DNA from: Loripinus fragilis
Lineage: Eukaryota > Mollusca > Bivalvia > Lucinida > Lucinidae
Direction: 5' to 3'
DNA: 64,000 bases
NCBI GenBank assembly: GCA_964019695.1
Contig: OZ026530.1
Coordinates: 35,574,835-35,638,834, forward strand
The number at the start of each line of letters is the position of its first letter. The stretch's first letter is position 1. Below are positions 21,205-32,298 of this stretch, piece after piece. The position numbers were made by a program, and so were the translations under genes. Under the pieces are notes generated by a model. That model was not told the origin of the DNA, searched no databases, and was given only the letters and a program-made list of their open reading frames with translations.

Positions 21205-21700
21205 GCGAAGCTGTTTGAAGCCGCAAAATCCATGTTCAAATCATGAGATTCGCGTGCAGTTTGATCATGGCTTTTACTTGAAAAAGCCTAAACTCGGCCC
21301 TGGTTTGCATGCATGACGTTACACTGGAAAGCGTTGCGGCCGTGAATGATCATTTAGACGATGCTTTCGTTCGCGAAAACGTTGCTCGCGTATATATGAC
21401 GTTGTGGCGACTTAATGACGTTCGAAAGCTTGGCGCTGACGCCATTTTGTTTTGAGAAATCAAGTGTAAGAAAAGGGTTATTAAATGTTTAAGCGACGTT
21501 TTCAGCGCGGTTTATGCTGAAATAAGGTAAAATATGCAAGAATAACGATCACACATGTTGGTTTCATTATATTAACACTTGCCTGGTCCCTCGGACGATG
21601 TTTGAACACTCGGCCTAATGGCCTCGTGTTCAAACAGCTTCCTCGGGACCCGGCAAATGTTAATGCATGAAAAAACATGTGTGATCCCTATATTGACATT
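21205..21700 (+). mobile_element. Foldback element Y, copy 1
   Basis: Shares with 25505-25985 (inverted) a series of blocks: CCATGTTCAAAT, GAAAGCGTTG, TTCGCGAAAAC, TATGACGTTGTG, ATGACGTTCGAAAG, GCCATTTTGTTT, AAGGTAAAATATGCAAG. It ends in a 130-bp hairpin with apex ACACTCGGCCTAATGGCCTCGTGT, flanked by TTAACACTTGCC / AAATGTTAATGC. Non-coding. Confidence 0.7.
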
Positions 21701-22269
21701 ATTCCTTTAGAATCACATGTTTATAGATAAAACATATCGATTACAACACGTTTACTCTTAATATTGTGACGTAAATATGGGACAACTTTGACTAGTGACT
21801 ACGTCATTTTAGAGCTTTGTCCCGCGTTTATACTCAGCTGAAAGATGGGCGGGGCAAAGGTGAATATGTTTTAATTTATTTCATCAAAATCGGTTCTGGA
21901 GACAAAAAACGTTCCATTATATGCCAGAGCTTATATTTCATTTCTGTTTTTAAGCGCCTGACGGTGGTGCATTTCAGAGCTTGATTTCGTTGCAAAGCAA
22001 TATATCATTAAACACTTTCAAAAAAGGAAATTGGCGATTAATAGTTGCAGAATCTAAATATACAGCGTGAATACACTGTCATTAATTACAAATTAAGAAT
22101 AAAGAGCGTTTAAAAAAGGGAATATTTGGCGCCATTTTTCGGCCCCCATTTTGAGGGAATATTTTGCGTCGCGCATTTTTACAATTTTAAAATACTTTTA
22201 CTCAAAATACGCTCTTTGCGTTCCTACTGGTACCAGCCCTAGGGAAAGATAAAAACGAACAGCCGCACG

Positions 22270-22575
22270 CTGGTCGCACATCGATCCTTGACGTCATTAT
22301 TATGTTAAAATGACGTCATCATGTCGCATATCAGCGTATTTAGGATTTTCTGGAAGTATTTTCCACTTTTTCTAATATAAATGAGGTATAAAGTGGCAAG
22401 CAAGAAAAAAATCCATTATTCGTGTGAGGATGGGATAGAAAAATCCGTCCCTCGCGATCACCAATTGTCATCACCCGGCAAGCCTCGTGATGCCAATCGG
22501 TGATCCTCGGGACGGATATTTTTTTTATCCCACCCTTACACTCATGGTGGATACTTATAGTCTTCGATTGGCACA
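22270..22575. mobile_element. Foldback element X, copy 2
   Basis: Matches 8235-8565: TGACGTCATCATG, AATCCATTATTCGTGTGAGG, AAAATCCGTCCCTCG, apex CACCCGGCAAGCCTCGTGAT, then the complement through CTTACACTCATGG and GGATACTTATAGTC. Non-coding. Confidence 0.7.
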
Positions 22576-22599
22576 CGTGTCAAATTGTACCTTTTGCAT

Positions 22600-22838
22600 T
22601 GTCCGCAACATGAGATTTCCAACAATCGGGTATTTTGACATGTGTAGACTCAGACGAGCCTGTTCTGCCATCTTTTAAGCTTAGAAACTCCAAATTATGT
22701 TTGGTCAGTAGCTTAACAGTCAAATAATATTTAAGCGAAGACCAAAGGCTCTGATCATTCTGCACGTATGCGCAGGTTGGTCTGAGCCTTTGCTGGTCGC
22801 ACATACCACATGGTTGGAAATCTCATGTTACGGCTCAT
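22600..22838. mobile_element. MITE family 2 (GAGCCGCGACATG), copy A
   Basis: CAACATGAGATTTCCAACAA at the left and GGTTGGAAATCTCATGTTAC plus GGCTCAT at the right are inverted ends. The body has GTGTAGACTCAGACGAGCCT, CTTTTAAGCTTAGAAAC, TTAACAGTCA and CATTCTGCACGTATGCGCAG. Related copies: 24654, 25011, 26647, 26958 and 37088. Confidence 0.75.
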
Positions 22839-22849
22839 TTATGCATAAT

Positions 22850-22935
22850 GGTATTTCCCATAGGTATCAATTTGACCGGTCCATTTCCATTTTAAGGGTT
22901 GTTGGGTGCTATTTTTAATTTTTATTCAAAACTAC
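22850..22935. repeat. Short inverted repeat partner of 27215-27290
   Basis: Shares TTTCCC..., CGGTCCATTTCC and TTTTAAGGGTTGTTGGG with the complement of 27215-27290. It suggests an old element whose ends now lie about 4.3 kb apart, or two separate copies. Confidence 0.5.
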
Positions 22936-23252
22936 ATAAAACATTCAGTAAGCAAACAGTGGATACCTTGATCATCTGTATCTGCACTGTTTGCCGATGT
23001 CCCACGAAAAAGACACTAGGCTATATGGGTTAATGGAAGTTGTCAACAAAATAACTTAGAATAGCGTGAGATGTGGAAACTAAATTTGACGTTTTTTTCA
23101 CTAATAACTGCATATAGATACCTTCGTTGATAGATGTGTGAAGTTGGTCCGTGTCTGAACCTTTGTTTCCTGTCGGCTCCATAGCTTCTTTATGACTGTT
23201 TAAAGGTAAAATCCAAAGGTTTTCATTTTTCTTTGCAATTTCCTTTTATGTA

Positions 23253-23460
23253 GGGGAGCGCAGTGGCTCAGTGGTAGAGTGCTTGACTCGAAACCGAAGA
23301 GCCGCGGGTTCGAGCCTCACCGGCGCCACTGCGTTGTGGTCCTTGAGCAAGACGCATTTATCCTAGCTTAGTACTGGTTCAACCCCGGAAGACCCGTCCC
23401 TTTATAACTGAAAGATTGTTGATGGGACGTAAAGAATCAAATCAAACAAACAAACGAACA
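23253..23460 (+). repeat. SINE family 1, full-length with 9-bp target duplication
   Basis: The tRNA-like head GGAGCGCAGTGGCTCAGTGG (A box) is followed by CGGGTTCGAGCCTCACCGGC (B box). The body has TTGTGGTCCTTGAGCAAGAC and TTAGTACTGGTTCAACCC. The tail is GGACGTAAAGAATCAAATCA plus CAAAC repeats. It is flanked by TTTTATGTA on both sides, evidence of retroposition. Other copies: 23648, 25116, 27465, 35989, 38258, 51003 and 61050. Confidence 0.9.
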
Positions 23461-23647
23461 AAAGATTTTATGTATTTATTAAGAACTCATTTTATTTTCC
23501 ACAATGTTTAGTGATAAAATGGGTATAATCGTCATTTTCTTTCAGCTTGTGCGCTTTGTCAATAAAATATTGACCCGCTGTCTTCCCTTGAATTAATTAC
23601 TTCCCTTTGCTATCGGAGTGTCCTGATGACGTCACGGAGGCAGTTGT
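23461..23647. other. Spacer between two SINEs
   Basis: No gene. It separates a + and a - copy of SINE family 1, so transcripts across it could fold into a ~200-bp inverted duplex. Confidence 0.4.
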
Positions 23648-23845
23648 TTGTTTGATTTGATTCTTTACGTCCAATCAACAATCTTTCAGTTAAACAGGGA
23701 CGGGTCTTCCTGGGTTGAACCAGTACTAAGCTGGGATAAATGTGTCTTGCTCAAGGACCACAACGCAGTGACGCCGGTGATGCTCGAACCCGCGGCCTCT
23801 CGGTCTCGAGTCAAGCACCCTACCACTGAGCCACTGCGCTCCCTA
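23648..23845 (-). repeat. SINE family 1, inverted copy
   Basis: Begins with the tail complement (TTTGATTCTTTACGTCC) and ends with GAGCCACTGCGCTCCC, the complement of the tRNA-like head. Close in sequence to the copy at 23253. Confidence 0.85.
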
Positions 23846-24653
23846 TTATGAAGGTCTGTTAATAAAGAATCGTGTTGGATTCCAATATTTTCTCTAGTGA
23901 ATCTATGCTAAACTTATGTTCCTACTATGCAAACCCAAGGTCAAGGTAACAGATGAAGTTAAATAGTTTGCATTTTAGATTTTATGTTTGCAAAATATCT
24001 TGACCCCATAAGGATTTACATAGCCTGTCTTTAGGCCTGTATTAAGACATCAATTTGAAAGTTCTATAACTACTACAGAGAAAAATAGAGGAGAAGGGTC
24101 GAAACTTATGTTGTGAGAACTTGTGACCCAACCCTATTGTCGTAAATATGTTGCCAATAAAATATGTTTAGATATGTGATAATTTATATTACTTACCCAT
24201 TGTTCAGAATACAGTAAACAAGACAGTCAGTGAAAAATTGTACAGAGGTATATATGCTTGTATATGTATGTGTGAATATTTTACTATTTTTTCTATTTAC
24301 TGGTCTGATACCAGTCTAGGATTTACATTATGTTTCTTTTAACTTGGGTAAAACGATTTCTTTGGTGAGAAGGTGTACAGAATTGCGGAAAGAGATATAG
24401 CTATCCTTTAGACTGCTTTCTGTATCATATATACTACTCACACTTTAATAAGCATCACTATAAAGATTTCCATAGGACTCAATGCACCGAGCCTACCCTT
24501 TTGGCACTCGATAACCTTTGTCTTTTTTCGTCAAATTCAACGAATTTTCTGTGGTAATTGAAAATACAGTGGGCTACAACTTTTTTTTTACGCAAATCAC
24601 TCACTCGACGGTCCCATGATTGCCCGTTGGTCAGAAAATGCAAAATTGATCGT
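23846..24653. other. Non-coding stretch
   Basis: AT-rich with no supported gene, RNA or terminal repeats. Confidence 0.4.
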
Positions 24654-24942
24654 TTGAGCCGTAACATGAGATTTCCAACAATGTGGTATGTGCGACCAGC
24701 AATGGCTCATACCAGCCTGCGGATACGCGCAGTCTGATCAGAGCCTTTGCTAGTTGCTTGAATATTACATGAATGTTAAACTTCTGACCGAACATAACTA
24801 GTCGCTTGAATATTGTATGACTCTTAGGCTACAGGCTAAACATCATTTGGTGTTTCTAGGCTTACCAGGAGGCTGCATATGCTCGTGTGAGTCTACACTT
24901 ATCAAAATGCCACATTGATGAAAATCACAGGTCACGGCTCAT
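24654..24942. mobile_element. MITE family 2, copy B (inverted)
   Basis: TTGAGCCGTAACATGAGATT at the left and AATCACAGGTCACGGCTCAT at the right. The body is the complement of copy A, with CTGCGGATACGCGCAGTCTG at the hairpin core. Confidence 0.75.
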
Positions 24943-25010
24943 TTTCGAAATTCCTCCCAAACAAATCAAGTTTAGTTCTTCCTTATTTTAAAAGTCTTCT
25001 GAAAAATTTA

Positions 25011-25465
25011 ATGAGCCGCGACATGTGATTTCAAACAATATGTGGCATTTTGACAAGTGTAGGCTCAGAGGTACGTGTGCAGCCTCCTTTTAAGCTTAGA
25101 ACCTTTAATGGTGTTTTGCTTGTTTGTTTTGATTTGATTCTTTACGTCCAATCAACAATATCTCAGTTAAACAGGGACGAGTCTTCCTGGGTCGAACCAG
25201 TACTAAGCTAGGATAAATGTGTCTTGCTCAAGGACCACAACGCAGTGAAGCCGGTGAGTCTCAAACCCGAGACCCCTCGGTATCGATTCCCTCTACCACT
25301 GAGCCACTGCGCTCCTCAAAATGGTGTTCAGTCAGTAGCTTAACAGTCATATAATATTTCAACCATTAGCGTAGGCTCTGATCAGTCTGCGCGTATGCGC
25401 AGGCTGGTCCGAGCTTTTGCTGGTCGCATATACCACATTGTTGGAAATCCCATGTCACGGCTCAA
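25011..25465. mobile_element. MITE family 2, copy C, interrupted by a SINE
   Basis: ATGAGCCGCGACATGTGATT to AATCCCATGTCACGGCTCA. Removing the SINE at 25116-25319 and one target duplication restores a ~240-bp copy like that at 37088. Confidence 0.8.
25116..25319 (-). repeat. SINE family 1 inside a MITE, 9-bp target duplication
   Basis: Inverted SINE from the tail complement (TTTGATTTGATTCTTTACGT) to CCACTGCGCTCC, flanked exactly by AATGGTGTT at 25107-25115 and 25320-25328. Shows that the SINE is younger than the MITE. Confidence 0.9.
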
Positions 25466-25504
25466 ATGTTTTTTAAGAATACATTTTCAACCTTTCAATA
25501 TAGG

Positions 25505-25985
25505 GATCACACTTGTTTTTTCATGCATTAACATTTGCTGGGTTCCAAGGATGCTGTTTGAACATGAGGCCACTAGGCCGAGTGTTCAAATATATTCTGA
25601 GGGACACTGTTAGTGTTAATGCAAAGAAACAAACATTTGTGATCATTTTTCTTGCATATTTTACCTTATTCCAACCCAATTTGCACTGGAAACGCTGCTT
25701 AAACATTAAATTGTCCATTTTCTTACATGTACATTGTATTTCTCTAAACAAAATGGCGTCGGCTGTGCACTTTCGAACGTCATAATGTCGTCACAACGTC
25801 ATAACCGTGCACAAAGTTTTCGCGAACAAAGGCTTCAGCGAAATGATCAGTCTGGTCCTCAACGCTTTCTGTATATAACCTCATGCAAATAATGCAGGGC
25901 TCATTTTAAGTTGTTTTTTTCAAGTTCAGACCCATGTTCATACAGCACGTGAATCTCCTTATTTGAACATGGCTTTTCGTTCATT
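25505..25985 (-). mobile_element. Foldback element Y, copy 2
   Basis: Inverted relative to 21205-21700: hairpin with AGGCCACTAGGCCGAGTGTT apex first, then TTGCATATTTTACCTTATTC, CAAAATGGCGTCGGC, TTTCGAACGTCATAATG, GTTTTCGCGAACAAAGGC and GAACATGGCTTTTCG. Confidence 0.7.
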
Positions 25986-26021
25986 AGACAATGGGTGTAA
26001 ACAGCTATACGAATATCAATC

Positions 26022-26110
26022 AATCAAACTTTATTCACTCAGTTACATGATACATGTAAACATGAGGCAGCAGTACATACAAAATAGCATATAATTTACG
26101 TTATGGCGGC
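26022..26110 (-). mobile_element. Possible LINE 3' terminus
   Basis: The - strand reads GAGTGAATAAAGTTTGATTG followed by ATTGATATT, i.e. an AATAAA signal then an ATTG-type microsatellite end typical of CR1/L2-like LINE tails. No coding part was found nearby. Confidence 0.3.
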
Positions 26111-26646
26111 GGCTTACATACATTCACACACACACATATACGCACACACACTTTACCATCGAGGGTAACTGTGGCAAGATAATGCGCTTGTTCAGCAAAC
26201 ATTTCAAATCAAATCAGTTTGATTTAATTTGATTTCAAAAGGTGAAGCAAAAGACTAGCAGTGGAGAGCTGGATCAATAACCTGAGTCTGGGGTAACTGA
26301 TCTGTCTCTACACCGGTAGAATTCAGTATATAGACATCTATGCAAGAATATTCATTTGAAACCCGTTTGTAACTGAAATGGTTTGTTCTGGACAGAGTAA
26401 TCACCATAAGAAAAATATGCACTCTCTGTAAAAAAACAATATTTATCATTTTTCGTCCAAATGGCATCCACATGGTACCATCTTGTGACTGATTTGCTTA
26501 AAAAGCGGTTGCCAACTGAATTTTCATAATTTTTCAATCACCACTCAAAATTCCGGTGGATTTGAAGAAAAACATCCATAGTTATCGACTGCCAAAGTAC
26601 ATTGAGCTCTATGGAAATCTTAATAGTTTATATAGTCTGCAAATAA

Positions 26647-26815
26647 ATGAGCCACAGCATTTGCTTCCCAACAATGTGGCATTTTGACATGTGTAGACTC
26701 AGACGAACCTGTGTCGCCTCCTTTTAAGCTAAGAAACACTAAATGCTGTTCATGCAGTAGTTTAACAGTCATTAAATATTCAAGCGACATTGTTTGAAAT
26801 CTCATGTCGCGGCTC
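26647..26815. mobile_element. MITE family 2, copy D (internal deletion)
   Basis: Left end ATGAGCCACAGCATTTGCTT, right end AATCTCATGTCGCGGCTCA. It retains GTGTAGACTCAGACGAACCT but lacks the hairpin core. Confidence 0.65.
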
Positions 26816-26957
26816 AAATTTAAATTAGAAAACAAAAAAATGTACATTTTTCCCATTTAAGTCTAGCATCCGTTTTTCTTGAGTATTCGCAAACAGTGCA
26901 GAACAAGATCATAAATAGCGTTCTGCAGCGTCTGATCAAGTTCTGCAATGTTTGCTT

Positions 26958-27191
26958 ACAAAATGTAACAATGTGTTATGTTGACAAGTGTAGACTCAGA
27001 CGAGCCTGTGCAGCCCCACTTTAAGCTTAGAAACATGGAAACCCCAAATGGTGTTCAGCCTGTAGCTAAACACACATAGAATATTCAAGCGACTAGCAAA
27101 GGCTCTGATCAGACTGCGCATATTCGCAGGCTGATCTGAGGCTTGGCTGGTCGCACATACCACATTTATGGAAATCTCATGTCACGGCTCA
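26958..27191. mobile_element. MITE family 2, copy E
   Basis: Body GTGTAGACTCAGACGAGCCT, CTTTAAGCTTAGAAAC and CAGACTGCGCATATTCGCAG, with right end ATCTCATGTCACGGCTCA. The left end is eroded. Confidence 0.7.
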
Positions 27192-27214
27192 ATTTTAAAA
27201 TTTGAATGAAGTGT

Positions 27215-27290
27215 TATTAACACCCCAACAATCCTTAAAACGGGAATGGACTGGTTCAATTGATGGGATTGGGAAATTTCATTCGGCTTA
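27215..27290. repeat. Short inverted repeat partner of 22850-22935
   Basis: Complement of the block at 22.85 kb (CCCCAACAATCCTTAAAACG, GGAATGGACTGG). Directly beside a family 2 MITE, as its partner is. Confidence 0.5.
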
Positions 27291-27464
27291 ATTGGGTTAA
27301 TCACAAAAATGATAATAAACACACTTATGATATTGCTTTTTATTAACATGTCATCTTTTAATATTTTAGCACGTCAATTGTTGTTTGACACGATAATAAT
27401 AAGAATTGTGTGGAGCGAAAAGGGCCCTTGTGGTGTGAAACTTGCTTATTTTGCGTGGTTTTGT

Positions 27465-27658
27465 TTCCTTGATTTGATTCTTTACGTCCTAGTCAACGAT
27501 TTTTCAGTTATGTCTGGGCGGGTTTTCCTGGGTTGAACCAGTTCTAAGCAAGGGTAAATGTGTCTTGCTCAAGACACAACACAGAGAGGCCGATCAGCGG
27601 CCCGAACCCGCGGCCCCTCGTTCTCGAGTCAAGCACGTACCACTGAGCCACTTAACTG
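27465..27658 (-). repeat. SINE family 1, inverted copy
   Basis: TTGATTTGATTCTTTACGTC at one end and CGTACCACTGAGCCACTTAA at the other. Diverged from the 23253 copy, with small deletions. Confidence 0.8.
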
Positions 27659-27725
27659 TGTTCCCATTAATTTTGCTAGGCATCAGTGTAATAAAAGTCA
27701 ACACTGTCCTAAGCATGCATACCAG

Positions 27726-28035
27726 ACCGCGTAGCGCAGTCGGTAACGTGTCTGGCTACAGATGCGTGGCTGACTGCAGATCCAGGGGTCGCGAGTTCGA
27801 TCCAAGCCCGGTCTATGGGATAGATAGATCATGAAATAATTCCTACGGTCTTTCTCCTCCCTTCCACTGAATCATCCAAGAAGGGTTGTTGTCAGTTACA
27901 AGCCAAAGTATGTGCACGAAGTACTGGTTAACCGCTTGTTCAAGCTTGTCCGGGAAAAAGTGTGGTTAGGTGAACTGACCGTCCCCCCATGACCATAGCT
28001 ATTGACTTGGGACGTAAAGCAACAAAACAAACAAA
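27726..28035 (+). repeat. SINE family 2, near full-length copy
   Basis: Head CGCGTAGCGCAGTCGGTAAC, B box CGCGAGTTCGATCCAAGC. Body and tail as in the 12388 copy (GAAGTACTGGTTAACCGC, GTGAACTGACCGTCCCC), ending GGACGTAAAGCAACAAAACA. Confidence 0.85.
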
Positions 28036-28241
28036 CAAATACAATATCAAGGCAATATGTCTTGCTTTAATGCAAATGCATGCTTTCACTGAGGAAAAGG
28101 AGTTTTTTTGTTGCTTTATTCGTTTTCTTTTGTTGTTTTTTGTTCATGCTTTAAATATTTTGTTACATAAAGCAATTAAAATTATGCTTCATGTAAACAA
28201 TACTGCGTTTTTTTTCTAAAAATGATAGACTAGAGTCTTTA

Positions 28242-28453
28242 TACTGTAACTTAGAAATTTCGCGAGGGTCTTATTGTCGTGAAACTCCGCAAATGCGAAG
28301 TTTCGTGAATATGAAACTCTCGCGATAAGGAGAGATCACTCTGTCGTTTACTGATATCGGTAAATCATGACATAGTCGCGAATTTTCAACGTCGAAAATA
28401 TGTATTTTAACGCTACTCGCGAAAATAAAATAAATTATTCTCGCATTTACAGT
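28242..28453. mobile_element. MITE family 5, copy 2
   Basis: TACTGTAACTTAGAAATTTC to a right end ACAGT, with GCGAGGGTCTTATTGTCG, TCACTCTGTCGTTTACTGAT and ACTCGCGAAAATAAAA. Inverted CGCGAAA-rich arms. Non-coding. Confidence 0.75.
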
Positions 28454-28454
28454 T

Positions 28455-29090
28455 TATTTTATGTCTGTTCTGTTCTTGTCAAATTCACTTTATGTATAGA
28501 ATGTGGGGTGTTGATTTCTTAATACAGGTAAATGTTTGATAAAGGGTAACCATATCGTACATTTTACGTCTGGTCTGATCTTGTCAAATGCACTTATGTA
28601 TAGAATGTGGGATGTTGATGTTTTAACATAAGTACATGTTTGATAAAGGTTAACCAAATAAAAGTATATTTTACCTCTGTGCATTTTATGTATAGAATGT
28701 GGGATGTTGATGTCTTATTTCAAGTAAATGTTTAATAAAGGGTAACCATATAGTATATTTTACGACTGTTCTATTATTGTCAAATATACCTTATTTATAG
28801 AATGTGGGATGTTGTTGCCTTACCACAGGCCAATGTTTAATAAAAGGTAACCATATAGTATATTTACGTCTGTTCTGTTCTTGTTAAATGCACTTATGTA
28901 TAGAATGTGGGATGTTACTGTAAGCGCAATGTTTACTGTCATCGCCCTGGGCCCTGTCACCTGTTAAACTAACGGTACCGGGAGCCAACTCACGACAGTA
29001 AACATTGCAGGCATTATAATGTCTTATCATAAGTATATGTTTAATATAGATTAACTATAAAATAGTATATTTTACCTCTGTTCTGTTCTG
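28455..29090 (+). repeat. 105-bp satellite array, segment 1
   Basis: Tandem monomers of about 92-105 bases, each with TATAGAATGTGGGATGTT, GTTTAATAAAGGGTAACCAT and GTCTGTTCTGTTCTTGTCAA. Monomer marks are at about 28499, 28603, 28695, 28799 and 28903. A small element interrupts it at 28915-29011. The array resumes at 32043, 33645 and 34858. Confidence 0.9.
28915..29011. mobile_element. ~95-bp palindromic insertion in the satellite
   Basis: Inverted ends GCAATGTTTACTGTC / GACAGTAAACATTGC enclose GGGCCCTG..GGTACCGGGAG. It splits one satellite monomer. Confidence 0.65.
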
Positions 29091-29099
29091 ATCTGTTTT

Positions 29100-30355
29100 T
29101 TAAATTTATTTTTATTTCTCTACTGACATGTTCACAACAATATCACAGGACAAATAGTACATGCATGCCATATAGTATCATTTCGATTCAACGTCTATGC
29201 TATTACATATAAAAATACGAAATACGAGTCGGGACGCTAAAGAGAGTCCATCTGGTAAATATTTAATTATGGCATGCCCTTAGCATATAATTTTATATTT
29301 TAAGTAAAGAAAACAAATTATGTCATCTATAAAACTGCATCAAGAGTTAAACTAGGATACAATTTTTATAAGTTTATCAGATATGTGCCTACCCGAGCAT
29401 ACCCGAATAAACTCTCCTAGCGTTGCCGATAATCTCTCGAACAGACATACTAAATTTATAGCTTTTACAATGCATCTGTATTACTAAATATTCTCTATAC
29501 ATGTTTGAGGTTTCCTATTTTTCAATTGAAAAGGCAGTGGAAAAAACAACAGATTTAGTGATGAACGCTCTGTCTACACAACACACAAAGCCAAAAGCAG
29601 CGTGTGCACAGCGTCGTGGTGCTAAACTAAGAACTAGGCTGGCGCTACCCTAATGTGTATTGCCAGTTTTGTCCGTCTTTTGGACAGCTACTGTACTGTT
29701 CACTCAAGCATGGTGAATAAATATGATTGCCAAGCCTTGTCACTAGATGACCCAACTCTCTGTTTGCCAAAGAGATATCTAAATTCCATACATTAAATCA
29801 AATCAAAGAGCTATACCCCTGAATATAAACTTGGTACAGTCCCTACCTTATCTATGCAGAGCAACATTACCATACTGATCAGATTGGGAATGCTCCTACT
29901 GCTCCGCACTTTGCTCGAATATGAAAAAGGCCCTCCAGTGACATGAATTACCGTATCATGTACATGTTTAAAACACATGTTAGCATTGGTATATCGTACT
30001 GTACTTCTGTGAGGGATTATAAATTCTGCTGGTGGATCAATATATTTCAAATAGAAGATTCTTTCCTTCCCTGTCTCCCTATTCCAGCTGCAGCATAGTA
30101 CCTTGAAAAAATCACAAGGAGTAAGGTATGAAAATATAATCTGTCCTCTGTGTGGGGATGTGTTTTATTGACTATAAATGATGGTAGAAGGTGTATTGAA
30201 CATGTTGAATACATTATTTAAACGATTGTTGTACACGGTGCCCCCTCCCATTTGTGCAGAAAAATGAAGTTACATACTTGAATCGCCGTTATTAATTGGA
30301 ATTTTAACATAACGAGCATAATGAGAATATCTATACTTATGATACAGTCTAACCT
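29100..30355. other. Non-coding stretch
   Basis: No supported gene. AT-rich with scattered short frames, none with a recognisable motif. Confidence 0.4.
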
Positions 30356-30360
30356 TAAGA

Positions 30361-31274
30361 GGGTAAGGAGCTCTAGCGATAAGGCGTATATTTTCCCTAG
30401 TTGACATGATTACAAAACCTAGATTTTCAAATTGCCCTAATCTTTTTAAAATTGAACTGTTTCGGTAGTAAAATATGCATAGAAAGCATCAAAATAGGTT
30501 TCAAAGCGATCCATCATTTACAAAGCCGTGAAAACTTGCGCCTTCTACTCCAACCCCTCATTTTACATCTTTAGACTGGGTGCCGTTTAGACGATAGTTT
30601 TAGCAAATCCTTTGCAGGTTTTCAAAAAAGTAAAATTGCTAAAATATTAAAGATATAAGTGCCCTTCATTTCCAAAACTTTGCGGTATTCCTTCTGCGCA
30701 TGCGTACGAAATATACTTAAAATTGTGACATTTGTCATTGAAAAGATGAACCTGGCGTCTTTCAGTTTGTTTTTTGACGCTTTCCCCCCTAGACCCAAGA
30801 TGCCCATTAGATAATTAAATGTCGCTTTACAAATATATAACATATGTAAATGGCGTCTTGGGTCTAGGGGGAAAGGGGTTGTAAAAGCGAAAGAAGACAT
30901 TAAATATCTGACTAAAATAGACCACTTTGCAAGATGGTCGTTTTTATTGTACATCAACTGTATAGATAGTTTTACTGTACATAGCGTGGTTCCCTGTTTA
31001 ACGGACTGGTTCCCATATATGTTACTGAATAACAAGCACAGTTGATGATCGAAATAAATTCTCATTTGATAAGAAGTAGAGTAATTACATGCATGAAGGA
31101 AACCCCGTTTTAAATATACAAATTGGGGGGGGGGGGGGGGGGGAATGGTGCATCGACGGCTCGACTATATATATATTTTGAATGTGCCTAGTTTCTCCAG
31201 TCATTATTTCAACAAAATAAAACGAACGTCTCGTTTAGGGAAGTTGCTCGCCTTATCGCTAGAAATTCTTTACC
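30361..31274. mobile_element. ~915-bp element with TAGCGATAAGGCG ends
   Basis: GGGTAAGGAGCTCTAGCGAT plus AAGGCG at the left is inverted at the right (CGCCTTATCGCTAGAAATTC, TTTACC). Inside are an inverted pair, CCCCCTAGACCCAAGATGCC and GGCGTCTTGGGTCTAGGGGG (30785-30877), and a G-run at 31123-31143. A 147-codon - strand frame at 30622-31065 lacks any motif I recognise. Confidence 0.55.
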
Positions 31275-31494
31275 TATTTAAGCCAAGACCAATTGAACAG
31301 ATCAAATCCGTTTCGAATTTAGGAACACTAGGTAGAATTTTTATTGGAATTTGAGCAGACTTCTATATTAGCGATAAGAGGAGACCCTGACCAGATATCA
31401 CGATCCTGGGCATCTCGTTTGGATCTAAACTGCTCTGCTTTTGTCCCTTAAAAAGGGGCATCCCACTCATATGAATAGCCGCAAACACTAGTTT

Positions 31495-32040
31495 TGGTAC
31501 CTCCTTGCAATAAAAGTCCTAATTGTTTTCAAAGATATGCAACTATTTCTGCCAATGTTCTGTGAATTTATGAAACCGATCTGCTTAAGTAATAGCTATT
31601 TTCTTTTCAATATGTATAAAAAACTTAAGTTCTTTGACCCATTCAGCAATATTTAGACCTTTGTTGTTTATATGACATTTGTAAATATAAAATCTTGTTA
31701 AAATTAGAATATATTTGATAGGTTTACTAAATTCACTTTGATTACATATACCAAAAAATGCATGTTTCTTATCGATGTAAACCAAGTATTGATTTTTTGT
31801 GGTAGATCCAATTTTCGATATTTTCCCAAAATTTCGTACCAGCATAAATGTTCAATTTTTTTTCCGGGACTCTCTTGCAAAATGTGCATAAACTATCTTG
31901 GATGATGCCACATTTAAGCAGTAAATCATTGGTAGCTAAAATTATGTGAAGTAGACTATATTGAAACCAGTGTAGTTTCGTACTACCGCAGTTTTTAGCT
32001 GGAATTTTATAGATTTGGCACCAATCTAGATTTTCAGTCT
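31495..32040 (-). pseudogene. LINE ORF2 C-terminal fragment
   Basis: - strand, from 32030 downward: WFQYSLLHIILATNDLLLKC, GIIQDSLCTFCKRVPEKNW, then LVRNFGKI and a run to FFIHIEKKIAITQADRF.KF. The CTFC....E pattern after a T-N-x-L-L segment is the C-terminal cysteine/histidine region of L1/Tx1-type ORF2 proteins. Frameshifted; no RT domain adjacent. It may derive from the same family as the LINE at 4.5-8.2 kb, but the two do not overlap, so this cannot be tested here. Confidence 0.55.
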
Positions 32041-32042
32041 CG

Positions 32043-32298
32043 AATATACTTTTCTGATCATGTCAAACGCACTTTATGTATCGAATGTGGGATGTTGATG
32101 TCTTAACACAGGTAATTGTTTAATAAAGGGTAACCATATGGTATATTTTACGTCTGTTCTGTTCTTGTCAAATTCACTTTATGTATAGAATGTGGGATGT
32201 AAATGTCTTAACACAGCTACATGATTAATAAAGGGTAACCATATACATGTGTAGTATATTTTACGTCTATTCTGTTCTTGTCAAGTTCACTTCATGTA
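32043..32298 (+). repeat. 105-bp satellite array, segment 2
   Basis: About two and a half monomers with the same marks as segment 1 (GAATGTGGGATGTTGATGTC, TAATAAAGGGTAACCATA). Confidence 0.85.

Noticed and set aside
23253..23330. tRNA gene
   Set aside because: A and B boxes are present but the acceptor stem does not pair and the sequence continues into a SINE body with target duplications.
30622..31065. 147-codon - strand frame
   Set aside because: Lies within a terminal-repeat element, spans an internal palindrome, and shows no motif.
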